Assembly: GCF_900114835.1 (NCBI RefSeq) | Contig: NZ_FOUJ01000006.1 | Coordinates: 145,064 to 201,755, forward strand | Source: Methanolobus profundi | GTDB taxonomy: Archaea > Halobacteriota > Methanosarcinia > Methanosarcinales > Methanosarcinaceae | Direction of reading: 5' to 3' | Length of the DNA stretch: 56,692 nucleotides | Shown: piece after piece, positions 16,145-25,017 of the stretch | Layout of the letters: every line of letters starts with the position of its first letter | Numbering within the stretch: the first letter of the stretch is position 1 | Made by a program: the position numbers and the translations under genes | The notes under the pieces: generated by a model | Told to the model about the DNA's origin: nothing | Databases searched by the model: none | What the model saw: only the letters and a program-made list of their open reading frames with translations

Positions 16145-16711
16145 TCAATAGCTTTCCTTTAATGACCTCAATGCCTGAGAGACCATTGAAGAATAATGAT
16201 GGACATCCGTATTGTAATACTCCTTTGCCTTCTGTGAATTGGCAGAAGTACCATCTATTGAACGGAGCCTGTCAAGAGTACATCGTGCAGTTTCAACAAC
16301 CCACATATCCCTTGTCTCGCCATCAACCACATAGAGAGATTCCGGACGTACTGAGGTAAGGACATCACCCTCTCCTGTAGTGTAAGTACTTGGTTTACCA
16401 ACTACAGCAACGAATGCAGGAGTCTCACATTCTGCAAGTACCTGGGCTGCTTCTGGCTGATACTGACCTGCATATATCAGGAAAGAACCCGTGGGATCGG
16501 TCACACGACCACGCCAGTACTCTGAATCAGTACCAATATCCTCTTTCTCGATAAGTGTCCCTACAATAAAGACACGGTTTATCTTTGCACCTGTTGGTGT
16601 CAGAAGATATTGAGGAGCATACTGATCATCGCCATCCTTGAATGTCAGATTGGATTCTCTGAATTCCTGAGCGAACACCCTTCTTGAAACTTCTCTCGTA
16701 TATCCGGCCAT
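16145..16711 (-). CDS. RPA-associated protein (short paralogue)
   Basis: The protein has 188 residues and belongs to the archaeal RPA-associated family (COG3390). It contains an OB-fold (KINRVFIVGTLIEKEDIG, YWRGRVTDPTGSFLIYAGQY). It is encoded directly behind the RPA gene with no intervening base (start 16711, RPA stop at 16712), the arrangement seen for rpa/rpap pairs in haloarchaea and methanogens. It probably forms a complex with its RPA partner on single-stranded DNA. Compared with its paralogue at 25018 it lacks the C-terminal winged helix. Confidence 0.88.
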   Translation of the reverse strand: MAGYTREVSRRVFAQEFRESNLTFKDGDDQYAPQYLLTPTGAKINRVFIVGTLIEKEDIGTDSEYWRGRVTDPTGSFLIYAGQYQPEAAQVLAECETPAFVAVVGKPSTYTTGEGDVLTSVRPESLYVVDGETRDMWVVETARCTLDRLRSIDGTSANSQKAKEYYNTDVHHYSSMVSQALRSLKESY

Positions 16712-17644
16712 TCAGATCACCTCTGCTGCAGCTATAAGTTCATCCAGTTCAGCCGGATCATATGTAAAAACAGGACTAATGGATTCAGCTATCAGGTATC
16801 GGTCCACCCGAGATCCGCTCAACTTATAGTATTTACCAACAAGCATACTTTTCATCTGCTCAAGGACAACTCCCTGATCAAGAGCATCAGCAGCCATTGC
16901 AATAGCACTCTCAAGTGTCATGCCGGTTATGTCTTCCACCTGGTCCTTCTTCAATATAGCATCCTGTACGGATACACCATCATCCATAACAGCCTTGATA
17001 CGGAGATCATAAACACCATCTACCTTGCCATGCTCCATGCATGCACCCTTTGTCAGTGCCCTGTTACATTCAGGACAGCGCTTTATCAGACCAGAACCGG
17101 ACTGTATGTCCACCATAGCACCTGTGATATCCACCGTTGCCGTTCCAACCTCTATCTCATCATCAATGGACTCTATCGAGCTGCTCTTGTTGACATTTAG
17201 CTGGAACTTGCCATTCCATTCATTGACAACGACATTCTTGAAAAGGTAGCTCATATTCTCTTCCACGATAGGTGCACCTGCACTTTCCCACATTGTGAAC
17301 TTGATGGTCCCGGTCTCATCACCAATGAGACCTACCTGAGAAATAGACTCATGGGTATTGTCCCATAGTTGTACCACTTTACCCCTTACATTGACCCATC
17401 TGCCATCTTCTGTGATATCAGCGATGTTAGCCATTGGAGACTCAGATCTCTCTCCAACATAGAACTCGTTCCTCTTGATATCATGTAATTTTAAAAAGTA
17501 GTTGACAACACTTCTTCGTGCTTCTTCTTTAGGTACCTTGAACTTGTGTATCATCTTGTCAAGGCGTTCCTCGATATCCCCTATAGGGATCTCCACTCCA
17601 AGTTCGCTGAACCTGGCACTGATCTCCTGTGCTAATTGTTTCAT
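16712..17644 (-). CDS. rpa: Replication protein A, one OB-fold plus zinc finger
   Basis: This single-stranded DNA-binding protein has 310 residues. A helical N-terminal region (1-55, KFKVPKEEARRSVVNYFLK) precedes a clear OB-fold (about 75-160: RWVNVRGKVVQLWD, TGTIKFTMWE) and a zinc finger C190-x2-C193-x8-C202-x2-H205 (CPECNRALTKGACMEHG). Methanosarcina has several RPA paralogues with this zinc-finger arrangement. Only one typical OB-fold is obvious here, against two in the larger paralogue at 25896. GAGGATCTAA before ATG 17644 is a fair ribosome-binding site, and TATATATAA-like sequences at about 17705-17721 may be the promoter. Confidence 0.9.
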   Translation of the reverse strand: MKQLAQEISARFSELGVEIPIGDIEERLDKMIHKFKVPKEEARRSVVNYFLKLHDIKRNEFYVGERSESPMANIADITEDGRWVNVRGKVVQLWDNTHESISQVGLIGDETGTIKFTMWESAGAPIVEENMSYLFKNVVVNEWNGKFQLNVNKSSSIESIDDEIEVGTATVDITGAMVDIQSGSGLIKRCPECNRALTKGACMEHGKVDGVYDLRIKAVMDDGVSVQDAILKKDQVEDITGMTLESAIAMAADALDQGVVLEQMKSMLVGKYYKLSGSRVDRYLIAESISPVFTYDPAELDELIAAAEVI

Positions 17645-17783
17645 ATTTAGATCCTCAAGCCTCTTGTTTGTTTCTCTGGAGAGGCAATTATGCTGTATGT
17701 TTCGATCATATATAATTGACTTGTGAGCATGGTGAAAGTAATATATAAAGAAATGTCCAATTATCCATTATATAGACATCGGA

Positions 17784-20018
17784 CTAGTTATTTCTGGAAT
17801 CAAGAATATAGGACCTTATGGATCTTATTTTCTTCATGGCAAAATACCTGAACCCACCTGAAGAAAGAGGCCTGTGTTTCTTTATTATCATGACCGGACC
17901 GTCATGACCTTTGGCCAGGACATATGGTAGATCCCCTATCAGGGAGAAACTGAACCGCTTGCCGGAATCACCTATTACCAACACATCATCCTTTTCAAGA
18001 AAATCCATTATCGCAGTCTCAGCAGAGCTATGCTCGATCAGATGAGTTGATATATTAAAGACAGACCTGTCCTCTGCAATTTTCTCAAGTTCATCCTGGA
18101 TAGACCTGCGTGAAGTGTCATCATTATCAGGACGGATAACCCTTAAAATATGCAATTCTGAACCGGTGCACTTTGCCAGTCTTTTAGCAAGATACAGACC
18201 ATATTCTGAATTCTCTTTTCCATTGTAGGCTACGACTATACGCCTGATAGTTTCCGGTAGATTACCATTCAATGCAACAAGGTTCTTGCTTGCAGATGAT
18301 AATACCTGATGTGCAATGTTTCTTATCGATGGATGGAACAGATCGATCTCATGCCAGCCTATAACGATAAAATCAACATCTTCCAGCTCAGCCTGTTCAA
18401 CTATAGAATTTGTAACATCGTGATCGAAAGCTACAATATACTTTCTATCATGGGCCAGAATTACAGGGAACTCGTCGAACTTCTCCCTTAATGCGCCGTC
18501 CACTGCGATCCTGTTCGCATGGAATGCCTCCCTTGCTTCCTCCAGACCTGTCTGCTGTGGGACCTTGATCACATTAAGACCGATGATCTCATCGCCCAGG
18601 CAGTCCGCAAGGTACAACAGGTCATCTTCGTGATTTGGATTTGCTATTGGTACCAGTATCCTTATAGCAGAACTGTCCTCCAGCGGAACAGGATAGATGT
18701 TGTCTTCAAGAACATCAAAAATATCGTAGCGTGGAAAAGCCTTTCCTTTTCCATAATGCTCATACCAGAGCAAGCCCAGAACAACAACAACAATTGCAAA
18801 TACCATTGGCATTAATCCCATTGTAGGCAAGAGCAAAAGACTGAAAGTAATACCTATGATCTGAGTATAAGGGTAAAATGGATCCCTGAACTTTGGTTTA
18901 TATTCTTCAAGAGACCTTTTTCTAAGTATCAGAACTGACAGATTGATCAGTACGAAAATAAATATGTTGAATGTACTGCCAAGCTTTGCTAATTGCTCAA
19001 CATTGAAAAGCAAAAGCAATATGATCATCACAGCGCCCGTGATCATAATAGCATTATGAGGAGTATCATGCTTTTTATGTATACGGACAAACCAGGATGG
19101 TATAAGGTCGTCCCTGCCCATTGCAAAAGGAAATCGGGAAGAAGACATTATTGCAGCATTAGCTGTAGATAATGTTGCCAGCAGACCACCAATGACTATA
19201 AGGATCTTACCAATATCTCCTGCCATCATCTCAGAAACATCAACAAGAGGTGTCAAAGTGTTCAATGACTGATCATGCGTCAGGTTCCCGCTAACGACCA
19301 CCATAACTCCTACATAGATCAGAGTGACAACACCTACGGATGCAATAAGAGCACGAGGCAGATTCTTTGATGGTTCCTTCACTTCTTCAGATATAGCTGC
19401 AAGCTGTGTAATTCCCAGATAGGATATGAAGATAAGGCCAGTGGTGGCAAACACAGAACCAGAACCATAAGGCATGAAGGGAGTGAATTTGTCGGTGTCG
19501 AACATCATTGTGCCTTTTATGATGAACAATGTGAGGATCAGGAGAAGAAAAATAACAATGATGTTCTGCAATGAACCACTGCTCTTTGCTCCACGATAAT
19601 TTATAAAAAGAAGGAACAAACCTACTGCACTAGCAGTGATGATAACAGGAATGGGTATCAGAACGAAAAGATAATCTGCCAGGCCTATCAGTGCAAAGGA
19701 CCCTTTGAAAACAAGTGCCAGCCATGCTCCAAGACCTATAACAGCACCAAATGCTGCACCCATGGCCCTGCTTATGAAATAGTAGCTTCCTCCTGCTTTA
19801 GGCATACCCGTGGCCAGTTCGGCCATACTGAGAGCTGTTGCCATGGATATGACACCACCCAGCAAAAAAGAAAGAATAGCGGCTGAGCCTGCTGAAGATA
19901 TCGCGATACCAGGAAGAATGAAAATACCGGCTCCGATCATTGTGCCGGTCCCTATCGCAAATGTCTGGAAGAAACCCAGACTGCGTCCAAGGCTTTCCTT
20001 GGTCCTTATCACACCCAT
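17784..20018 (-). CDS. APC-superfamily transporter with two universal-stress domains
   Basis: The protein has 744 residues. Residues 1-430 carry about 12 TM segments of an amino-acid/polyamine permease (GTGTMIGAGIFILPG, then GGSYYFISRAMG). The C-terminal 300 residues hold two UspA-like domains (IRILVPIANPNHEDD to about 580; IRRIVVAYNGKENSEYGL to about 715). In such fusions the USP domains are thought to sense nucleotide or regulate transport. The substrate (amino acid or cation) cannot be read from sequence. AGGGATAATAT precedes the ATG. The antiporter gene lies 43 bases upstream on the same strand, so the two may be cotranscribed. Confidence 0.9.
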   Translation of the reverse strand: MGVIRTKESLGRSLGFFQTFAIGTGTMIGAGIFILPGIAISSAGSAAILSFLLGGVISMATALSMAELATGMPKAGGSYYFISRAMGAAFGAVIGLGAWLALVFKGSFALIGLADYLFVLIPIPVIITASAVGLFLLFINYRGAKSSGSLQNIIVIFLLLILTLFIIKGTMMFDTDKFTPFMPYGSGSVFATTGLIFISYLGITQLAAISEEVKEPSKNLPRALIASVGVVTLIYVGVMVVVSGNLTHDQSLNTLTPLVDVSEMMAGDIGKILIVIGGLLATLSTANAAIMSSSRFPFAMGRDDLIPSWFVRIHKKHDTPHNAIMITGAVMIILLLLFNVEQLAKLGSTFNIFIFVLINLSVLILRKRSLEEYKPKFRDPFYPYTQIIGITFSLLLLPTMGLMPMVFAIVVVVLGLLWYEHYGKGKAFPRYDIFDVLEDNIYPVPLEDSSAIRILVPIANPNHEDDLLYLADCLGDEIIGLNVIKVPQQTGLEEAREAFHANRIAVDGALREKFDEFPVILAHDRKYIVAFDHDVTNSIVEQAELEDVDFIVIGWHEIDLFHPSIRNIAHQVLSSASKNLVALNGNLPETIRRIVVAYNGKENSEYGLYLAKRLAKCTGSELHILRVIRPDNDDTSRRSIQDELEKIAEDRSVFNISTHLIEHSSAETAIMDFLEKDDVLVIGDSGKRFSFSLIGDLPYVLAKGHDGPVMIIKKHRPLSSGGFRYFAMKKIRSIRSYILDSRNN

Positions 20019-20061
20019 ATATTATCCCTCACAGTAATAAAGTTACTATAAGTTCTAATAT

Positions 20062-21906
20062 TTATCTGTAAAGTATGTCCGCAACTTCCTTCGCAGCATC
20101 CCCTTCTCCAATGACAGTAACAAGGTCATCGTACTCAAGTACAAGGTTACCATTGGCAATGAAGGATTTATCTCCTCTTCTTATCATGAGCAACAGGCTG
20201 TTCTCAGGGAGGTTAAGCTCTTTGATAGCCTTTCCGGCGACCTTGGGATTTGTAACCCTTATCTCAAGGATCTCACCTTCTTCTCCAACCTCACACATAG
20301 AGAACATGGAGGGCTTCCCTACCATATTATCAAGTACAAGAGCAGTGGTCATCTGCGGGCTCATAGAACGTATGGACAGATCCCAGAAAGCATGCAGGTT
20401 CTCTACATTATTGACCCTTGCAACGATCTGCTCCTCTCTTCGATTGAATTTACTTTTAGCGATCTGGGAGACAAGGAGATTTGTATTATCCTGATCAGTA
20501 GTTGCAACTACATACTTGGCTTTCTCAATACCAGCTTCCTTCAGGACATTGATATCCTCTGCATCCCCATGAATAGCGCGTATTCCCTGTTTTAACAGAC
20601 GCTGGCATTTCTCCTCGGAATTGTCCACAACAACGACATTCTCCCCTCGTTTCTCAAATCTCTCGGCAAGGATCTTTCCGACCTCGCCTCCTCCAATGAT
20701 AAGGATCTCCATAGGTATAACTCCTAAAAAGTTAGCTACTCTTCTTGCTAAAGTGCCGGTCATTACAACGGTAATGATCACAGTAAGAAATACAAGGCCT
20801 ACCAGTGTTTGTCCACCAAGGACTCCCATAGAGTCCAGTTTAACAGCAAAATATGTTGCTATCGATGCAGGAACAACACCTCTGGGACCTATAAATGATA
20901 TGAATATTTTTTCGTTCGTCTTAAGACGTGAATTGATAGTTGAACCAAAGACCGCCATTGGCCTGACAATGAATATTAGCAACAGAACCACTATAATACC
21001 CTTGAAACCAAGACTTATGATATCCTGGAAATCCAGCATTGCAGCAAGAAGGATGAATATGATGGACAGCATCATCATTACAAGATCGGACTTGAACTCT
21101 TTTAGAGCCTGTTTATGAGGAATATTGGAAGTTCCGGTCACTATTCCAAAGATAGCTGCTGCAAGGATCCCGGATTCATTACCCAACAGTTCAGATATGA
21201 CATAAGAAGACATAACAAGCGTCAAAGTAAAGAATCTGGCTGTCTGGTCGGTCACCAGGGATCCCCTTGAAAGGAAATTCTTCAATAGATAACCGCTGAG
21301 CAGACCAATTATAGTACCTATTACCAGCCTCTGAAGGATAAATGCAACAGCTTCAAATCCATAAAGCTGAGAAACTATCCACTCAAATGTGAACGCTGCA
21401 ATAATAACACTGGCAGCATCGTTGAAAACACCCTCTATTTCAAGTATCTTACCTACTTTGTGATTCACATGGATATTTCGTACAAGAGGAGTTATTACCG
21501 TGGGTCCTGTTGCAGCAACAAGAGCACCGAAAAGTGCTGCAAGTTTTATATTGACATCGTCAAGTAACAAATATGTAATTAAAGTAGCACCCAAAAATGT
21601 GATAAGAACACCAATTGTGGTCAACTTTAACGCTGTCTTCTGTATCGGCCTGATGCTTTTAACATCAATATGTAAACCGCCATCAAAGACGATCACAGCA
21701 ACTGACAGAGAGACAATGGCAGTTAACCCGTCCCCGAAAGTAGCAGGGTCGATGAAATTAAGAAACTCAGGACCTACAAGGATACCTTCTATCAAAAGAA
21801 AGATGATGACAGGAACCTTGAAGCGTTTACTTAGCGTCTGGGCCACCATACTCATAAAGAGCACAGAAACTACCATTTCCAGAAAATATATTGAGTCCAA
21901 AACCAA
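20062..21906 (-). CDS. CPA1-type Na+(K+)/H+ antiporter with TrkA-N/TrkA-C domain
   Basis: The protein has about 614 residues. About 12 TM segments occupy residues 1-395, including the ion-site region GVFNDAASVIIAAF. A Rossmann TrkA-N (RCK) domain follows (MEILIIGGGEVGKILAERFE, 400-520) and then a TrkA-C domain (to the end). It exchanges monovalent cations for protons, probably under nucleotide control. The start is TTG: either 21906, or 21900, which stands at better spacing from the GGAG site. It lies just upstream of the APC-USP gene; both have cytosolic sensor domains. Confidence 0.9.
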   Translation of the reverse strand: MVLDSIYFLEMVVSVLFMSMVAQTLSKRFKVPVIIFLLIEGILVGPEFLNFIDPATFGDGLTAIVSLSVAVIVFDGGLHIDVKSIRPIQKTALKLTTIGVLITFLGATLITYLLLDDVNIKLAALFGALVAATGPTVITPLVRNIHVNHKVGKILEIEGVFNDAASVIIAAFTFEWIVSQLYGFEAVAFILQRLVIGTIIGLLSGYLLKNFLSRGSLVTDQTARFFTLTLVMSSYVISELLGNESGILAAAIFGIVTGTSNIPHKQALKEFKSDLVMMMLSIIFILLAAMLDFQDIISLGFKGIIVVLLLIFIVRPMAVFGSTINSRLKTNEKIFISFIGPRGVVPASIATYFAVKLDSMGVLGGQTLVGLVFLTVIITVVMTGTLARRVANFLGVIPMEILIIGGGEVGKILAERFEKRGENVVVVDNSEEKCQRLLKQGIRAIHGDAEDINVLKEAGIEKAKYVVATTDQDNTNLLVSQIAKSKFNRREEQIVARVNNVENLHAFWDLSIRSMSPQMTTALVLDNMVGKPSMFSMCEVGEEGEILEIRVTNPKVAGKAIKELNLPENSLLLMIRRGDKSFIANGNLVLEYDDLVTVIGEGDAAKEVADILYR

Positions 21907-22170
21907 GCTCCGTTGTTAAATGATAATAATATAGCTGATATATGCTCTTGTGTGTTATCAATGTGGTATTTACTATAAAATCCTAATGCAGTGAAGAAAA
22001 TATAACAAAAGGTGACAGCAAGGCAGGGGTCTATGACCATCTTCTTATTGAGATGATACCAGCTTTTTTATATCAGCTCCCTGACGTACACAATAATTAA
22101 AATAGAAAAACATGATTATGGGTAGTTAGGAAACAAAACGCTTATAGAACAATATATTAGAGTGATAAAG
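21907..22170. promoter_or_regulatory. Divergent promoter region antiporter / aldolase
   Basis: No gene is visible. AATATATTA at about 22151 and TTTATATC at about 22068 are possible TATA elements for the aldolase gene. A TATATTATTATC stretch near 21930 may serve the antiporter on the other strand. Promoter use is inferred. Confidence 0.35.
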
Positions 22171-23094
22171 ATGGTCTCAATAAAAGAAGAAGACATTAAA
22201 GTCCCATTAGATGTCCCGCAGGAAGCGCGTGAAACATACATAAAGAATTATATGGAGATCACCCAGAACACAGGCAGGTTGATGCTCTTTGCAGGTGACC
22301 AGAAGGTAGAACACCTTAATGACGATTTCTTTGGAGAAGGCGTACCTGCTGATGACAATGACCCTGAACACCTTTTTAAGATCGCTGCAAGCTCCAATAT
22401 AGGTGTATTTGCAACACAACTGGGTCTTATTGCAAGATATGGAATGGACTATCCGGACATACCATACCTTGTCAAGATCAACTCCAAATCACACCTTGTT
22501 AAAACAAAGGATGATGACCCTTTCAGCAACCAGTGGTATGATATGCAGCAGGTCGCCCAGTTCCGCGAGAACAGTGGACTCAATATAACTGGCATCGGCT
22601 ACACCATATATCTTGGTAGCAAATACGAAGCTGAGATGCTCTATCAGGCTGCACAGCTCATCTACGAAGCACACCAGTATGGTATGCTCACCGTGCTCTG
22701 GATATACCCAAGAGGAACAGCTGTTGAGAACGAGAAGGACCCACATCTCATTGCAGGTGCTACAGGAGTTGGAGCTTGCCTTAATGCAGACTTTGTGAAG
22801 GTCAACTATCCAAAAGCTGAAGGAATACCTGCTGAAGAAGCATTCAAGGAATCTGTACTTGCTGCAGGAAGGACAAAGGTTGTCTGTGCCGGCGGATCAA
22901 GCGATGACCCTGAAGCATTCCTCAAGAAGCTCTATGCACAGATACACGTAAGCGGTGCAGAGGGCAATGCAACTGGAAGGAACATCCACCAGAAGCCACT
23001 CGACGAGGCTGTCAGGATGTGCAATGCCATTAACGCAATAACTGTTGAAGATGCATCTGTTGAAGATGCTCTGAAGATCTACAACAACGAATGA
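22171..23094 (+). CDS. fba: Fructose-bisphosphate aldolase, archaeal class I
   Basis: The protein has 307 residues and belongs to the DeoC/class I aldolase family. The Schiff-base lysine lies in NADFVKVNYP and the phosphate-binding loop is ATGRNIHQKP. It condenses triose phosphates to fructose-1,6-bisphosphate, the step before the GlpX phosphatase encoded at 4448. ATG 22171 is preferred: GAGTGAT at 22160-22166 is a suitable ribosome-binding site, and the GTG at 22162 lies inside it. A strong hairpin/T-tract terminator follows eight bases after the stop, so the gene looks monocistronic. Confidence 0.9.
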   Translation: MVSIKEEDIKVPLDVPQEARETYIKNYMEITQNTGRLMLFAGDQKVEHLNDDFFGEGVPADDNDPEHLFKIAASSNIGVFATQLGLIARYGMDYPDIPYLVKINSKSHLVKTKDDDPFSNQWYDMQQVAQFRENSGLNITGIGYTIYLGSKYEAEMLYQAAQLIYEAHQYGMLTVLWIYPRGTAVENEKDPHLIAGATGVGACLNADFVKVNYPKAEGIPAEEAFKESVLAAGRTKVVCAGGSSDDPEAFLKKLYAQIHVSGAEGNATGRNIHQKPLDEAVRMCNAINAITVEDASVEDALKIYNNE

Positions 23095-23101
23095 TCATAT
23101 C

Positions 23102-23138
23102 GATACATGGCCAGTTCCATGTATCAATAATACTTTTT
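23102..23138 (+). terminator. Hairpin plus T tract after fba
   Basis: GATACATGG and CCATGTATC form a 9-bp perfect stem with loop CCAGTT. AATAATACTTTTTTTC follows. It is the strongest terminator-like structure in the window. Confidence 0.75.
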
Positions 23139-23295
23139 TTCTTTTAAATGATGAAAGACCTACCTGAAAGGTTGTCACTTACCTTCAAAGTGGAGATCAC
23201 TTCAAATATAAAATACAATAATATAGATTTTAGGAAATAATTATATATAGATTGTAAGGAATTAGACTTCCTAATCCCAATAAAAAGTGCACCAT

Positions 23296-24276
23296 ATGGA
23301 CCTAAGATCAATAAATTCCAGAAAAGAAGCTCTGCATAGGAGAATAATCCTTGATGCAGTACTGATAATTGCAGGAATGACCTTTGTATTGTTCATACTA
23401 TTCCTTGTGGGAACTTCAGGAACCCTACACAAAGCCAGGCTCCCGTGCGAAGAATGGATAATCATAGAACTGTTGGTCACCATGGTGCTTCTGGTGATAT
23501 CATCATGGCTATTCTCATTCCGAAGGTGCACGGATATAAAGAATGCTGTCAAAGAGTTCAATTCTATCGATGCCATCAAGGAAGAGTTCATCTCGAATCT
23601 AAGACATGAGCTCAAAACCCCGCTGGTACCTATAAAGGGCTATTCTGAACTTCTGTTCGATGGAACACTTGGTGAAATGAGCCAAAAGCAGAAAGAAGCA
23701 GTGAACAAGATAAAGGTCTCTTCTGAAAGGCTCGAAAGACTCATTGACTCACTTATTTTTATCAGTGTCGCAAAATACGGGGATCTGGAATACACATTCA
23801 CAACCCTGAGACTGGAAGACATTATAACCTCTACAATATCCGAGCTATTGATACCCCTGAAACAAAAAGAACAGAAGCTTGAGACAAATATACAACCCGG
23901 ACTCCAATTTATAGAAGGGGATAGAAAGTTTCTGAAAGAGGCGGTCAGCCAGATACTTGAAAATGCCATCAAATTCAGCCCAAAAGGAGGAACTATACTA
24001 TTAACAGTGAACGAAGGGTACAAAAGTCTTCATATAAAGATCATTGATAAAGGAATAGGGATCCCCGAAGAAGAGATAGAGAATATATTCCAGAGATTCT
24101 ATCAGATCGATGGTTCCAAAACAAGACGATACGGCGGCAACGGGCTGGGGCTTCATATTGCCAGAACGATCACTGAAGCACACAACGGTAGCATCTGGAT
24201 AGAAAGCGTCCTTGGAGAAGGAACAACAGTGCATATCAGGCTACCAACTCCAAAAGATGGAAAAATAAAAGAATAA
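23296..24276 (+). CDS. Membrane histidine kinase
   Basis: The protein has about 326 residues. Two TM helices (IILDAVLIIAGMTFVLFILF and IIIELLVTMVLLVISSWLF) flank a short loop of about 25 residues. HisKA follows with H104 in RHELKTPLVPIKGYSELLF, then HATPase (ILENAIKFSPKGGT, DKGIGIP, GGNGLGLHIA). It probably has no large extracellular sensor and may sense membrane state. ATG 23296 is taken as start; GTG 23287 would add three residues, and neither has a strong ribosome-binding site. TTATATATAG near 23241-23250 is a likely TATA box. No partner response regulator is adjacent. Confidence 0.88.
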   Translation: MDLRSINSRKEALHRRIILDAVLIIAGMTFVLFILFLVGTSGTLHKARLPCEEWIIIELLVTMVLLVISSWLFSFRRCTDIKNAVKEFNSIDAIKEEFISNLRHELKTPLVPIKGYSELLFDGTLGEMSQKQKEAVNKIKVSSERLERLIDSLIFISVAKYGDLEYTFTTLRLEDIITSTISELLIPLKQKEQKLETNIQPGLQFIEGDRKFLKEAVSQILENAIKFSPKGGTILLTVNEGYKSLHIKIIDKGIGIPEEEIENIFQRFYQIDGSKTRRYGGNGLGLHIARTITEAHNGSIWIESVLGEGTTVHIRLPTPKDGKIKE

Positions 24277-24283
24277 GATAAAT

Positions 24284-24304
24284 GGCATCTGCAAAGCAGA
24301 TACC
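24284..24304. terminator. Hairpin between convergent genes
   Basis: ATCTGC-AAA-GCAGAT, extended by G and C on both sides with one mismatch, sits between the histidine kinase stop and the convergent orphan gene. A bidirectional terminator role is inferred. Confidence 0.4.
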
Positions 24305-24312
24305 TTCAAGCT

Positions 24313-24900
24313 TTACTCACAGGAACACTCAAAATCGAATCCAAGAAGGAATGTACCGGTTCCGTGAACATTTTCAAGTCCCATCTTCTCCTTAAGGTAT
24401 TCATCACTTGGAGGGGATGGAGAAGCAAGTATCACATTGCAGACCTTGTCAACGCTCTCTACTTCCTCGCATGGTTTAGGAGGGAGCACAACGATCAAAG
24501 GATTGTTCTTGACATCCATCTTTTTGAGAACACTGGTATCATATATCACAATATTACCGATCACAAGTTTATCCTTACAGGACTTCACTTCTTCCAGCTT
24601 TGCCTCATCATCGACATCCTGACCTACAACACAACCATCGTGCATAAGTATCACATTGGGACCCTCAGGCCAGCAGAAATCCATGGTTGTCGTGAATGCG
24701 AAGATAACATTATTGTTCAGGACTGCTTTTACACCTTTGTTGTCACCACGGCCAAGACCCATCAGGGTCATCTCATCAGCCTTTTTCTCAAGTTCCCTGA
24801 TGATCTCACGGTCCTCTTCGTTGAGAAGGAGTGTATCCCCTACACCCTTCATGCCTATGATACTGTTTTTTACATTTTCTATGATCTCGTCATTTGCCAT
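24313..24900 (-). CDS. Uncharacterised cysteine-rich cytosolic protein
   Basis: I do not recognise this protein of 195 residues. It begins MANDEIIENVKNSIIGMKGV. Cysteines occur in DFCWPEG, HDGCVVG, SCKDK, KPCEEV, KVCNV and the terminal FECSCE, which suggests metal or cluster binding, but no standard motif is present. The alternating hydrophobic strands (VIFAFTTTMDFCW, LVIGNIVIYDTSV, NPLIVVLPPKP) look like an alpha/beta fold. AAGGGATACTC precedes ATG 24900. A longer reading from 24978 would add 26 non-conserved-looking residues. It stands alone between the kinase and the second RPA operon. Confidence 0.65.
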   Translation of the reverse strand: MANDEIIENVKNSIIGMKGVGDTLLLNEEDREIIRELEKKADEMTLMGLGRGDNKGVKAVLNNNVIFAFTTTMDFCWPEGPNVILMHDGCVVGQDVDDEAKLEEVKSCKDKLVIGNIVIYDTSVLKKMDVKNNPLIVVLPPKPCEEVESVDKVCNVILASPSPPSDEYLKEKMGLENVHGTGTFLLGFDFECSCE

Positions 24901-25017
24901 GAGTATCCCTTCATTAGTAGTATGAATTGGTATGGTTGAATTACTCTTCAGGAGTAATATCCATCCGTATTTAAGCATAGCGGACGTAAAAACATGTTAG
25001 CCATCTAAGACACATGG

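Noticed and set aside
20621-21118. Plus-strand frame opposite the antiporter
   Set aside because: Mirror of a membrane-protein gene; composition and lack of a start signal mark it as accidental.
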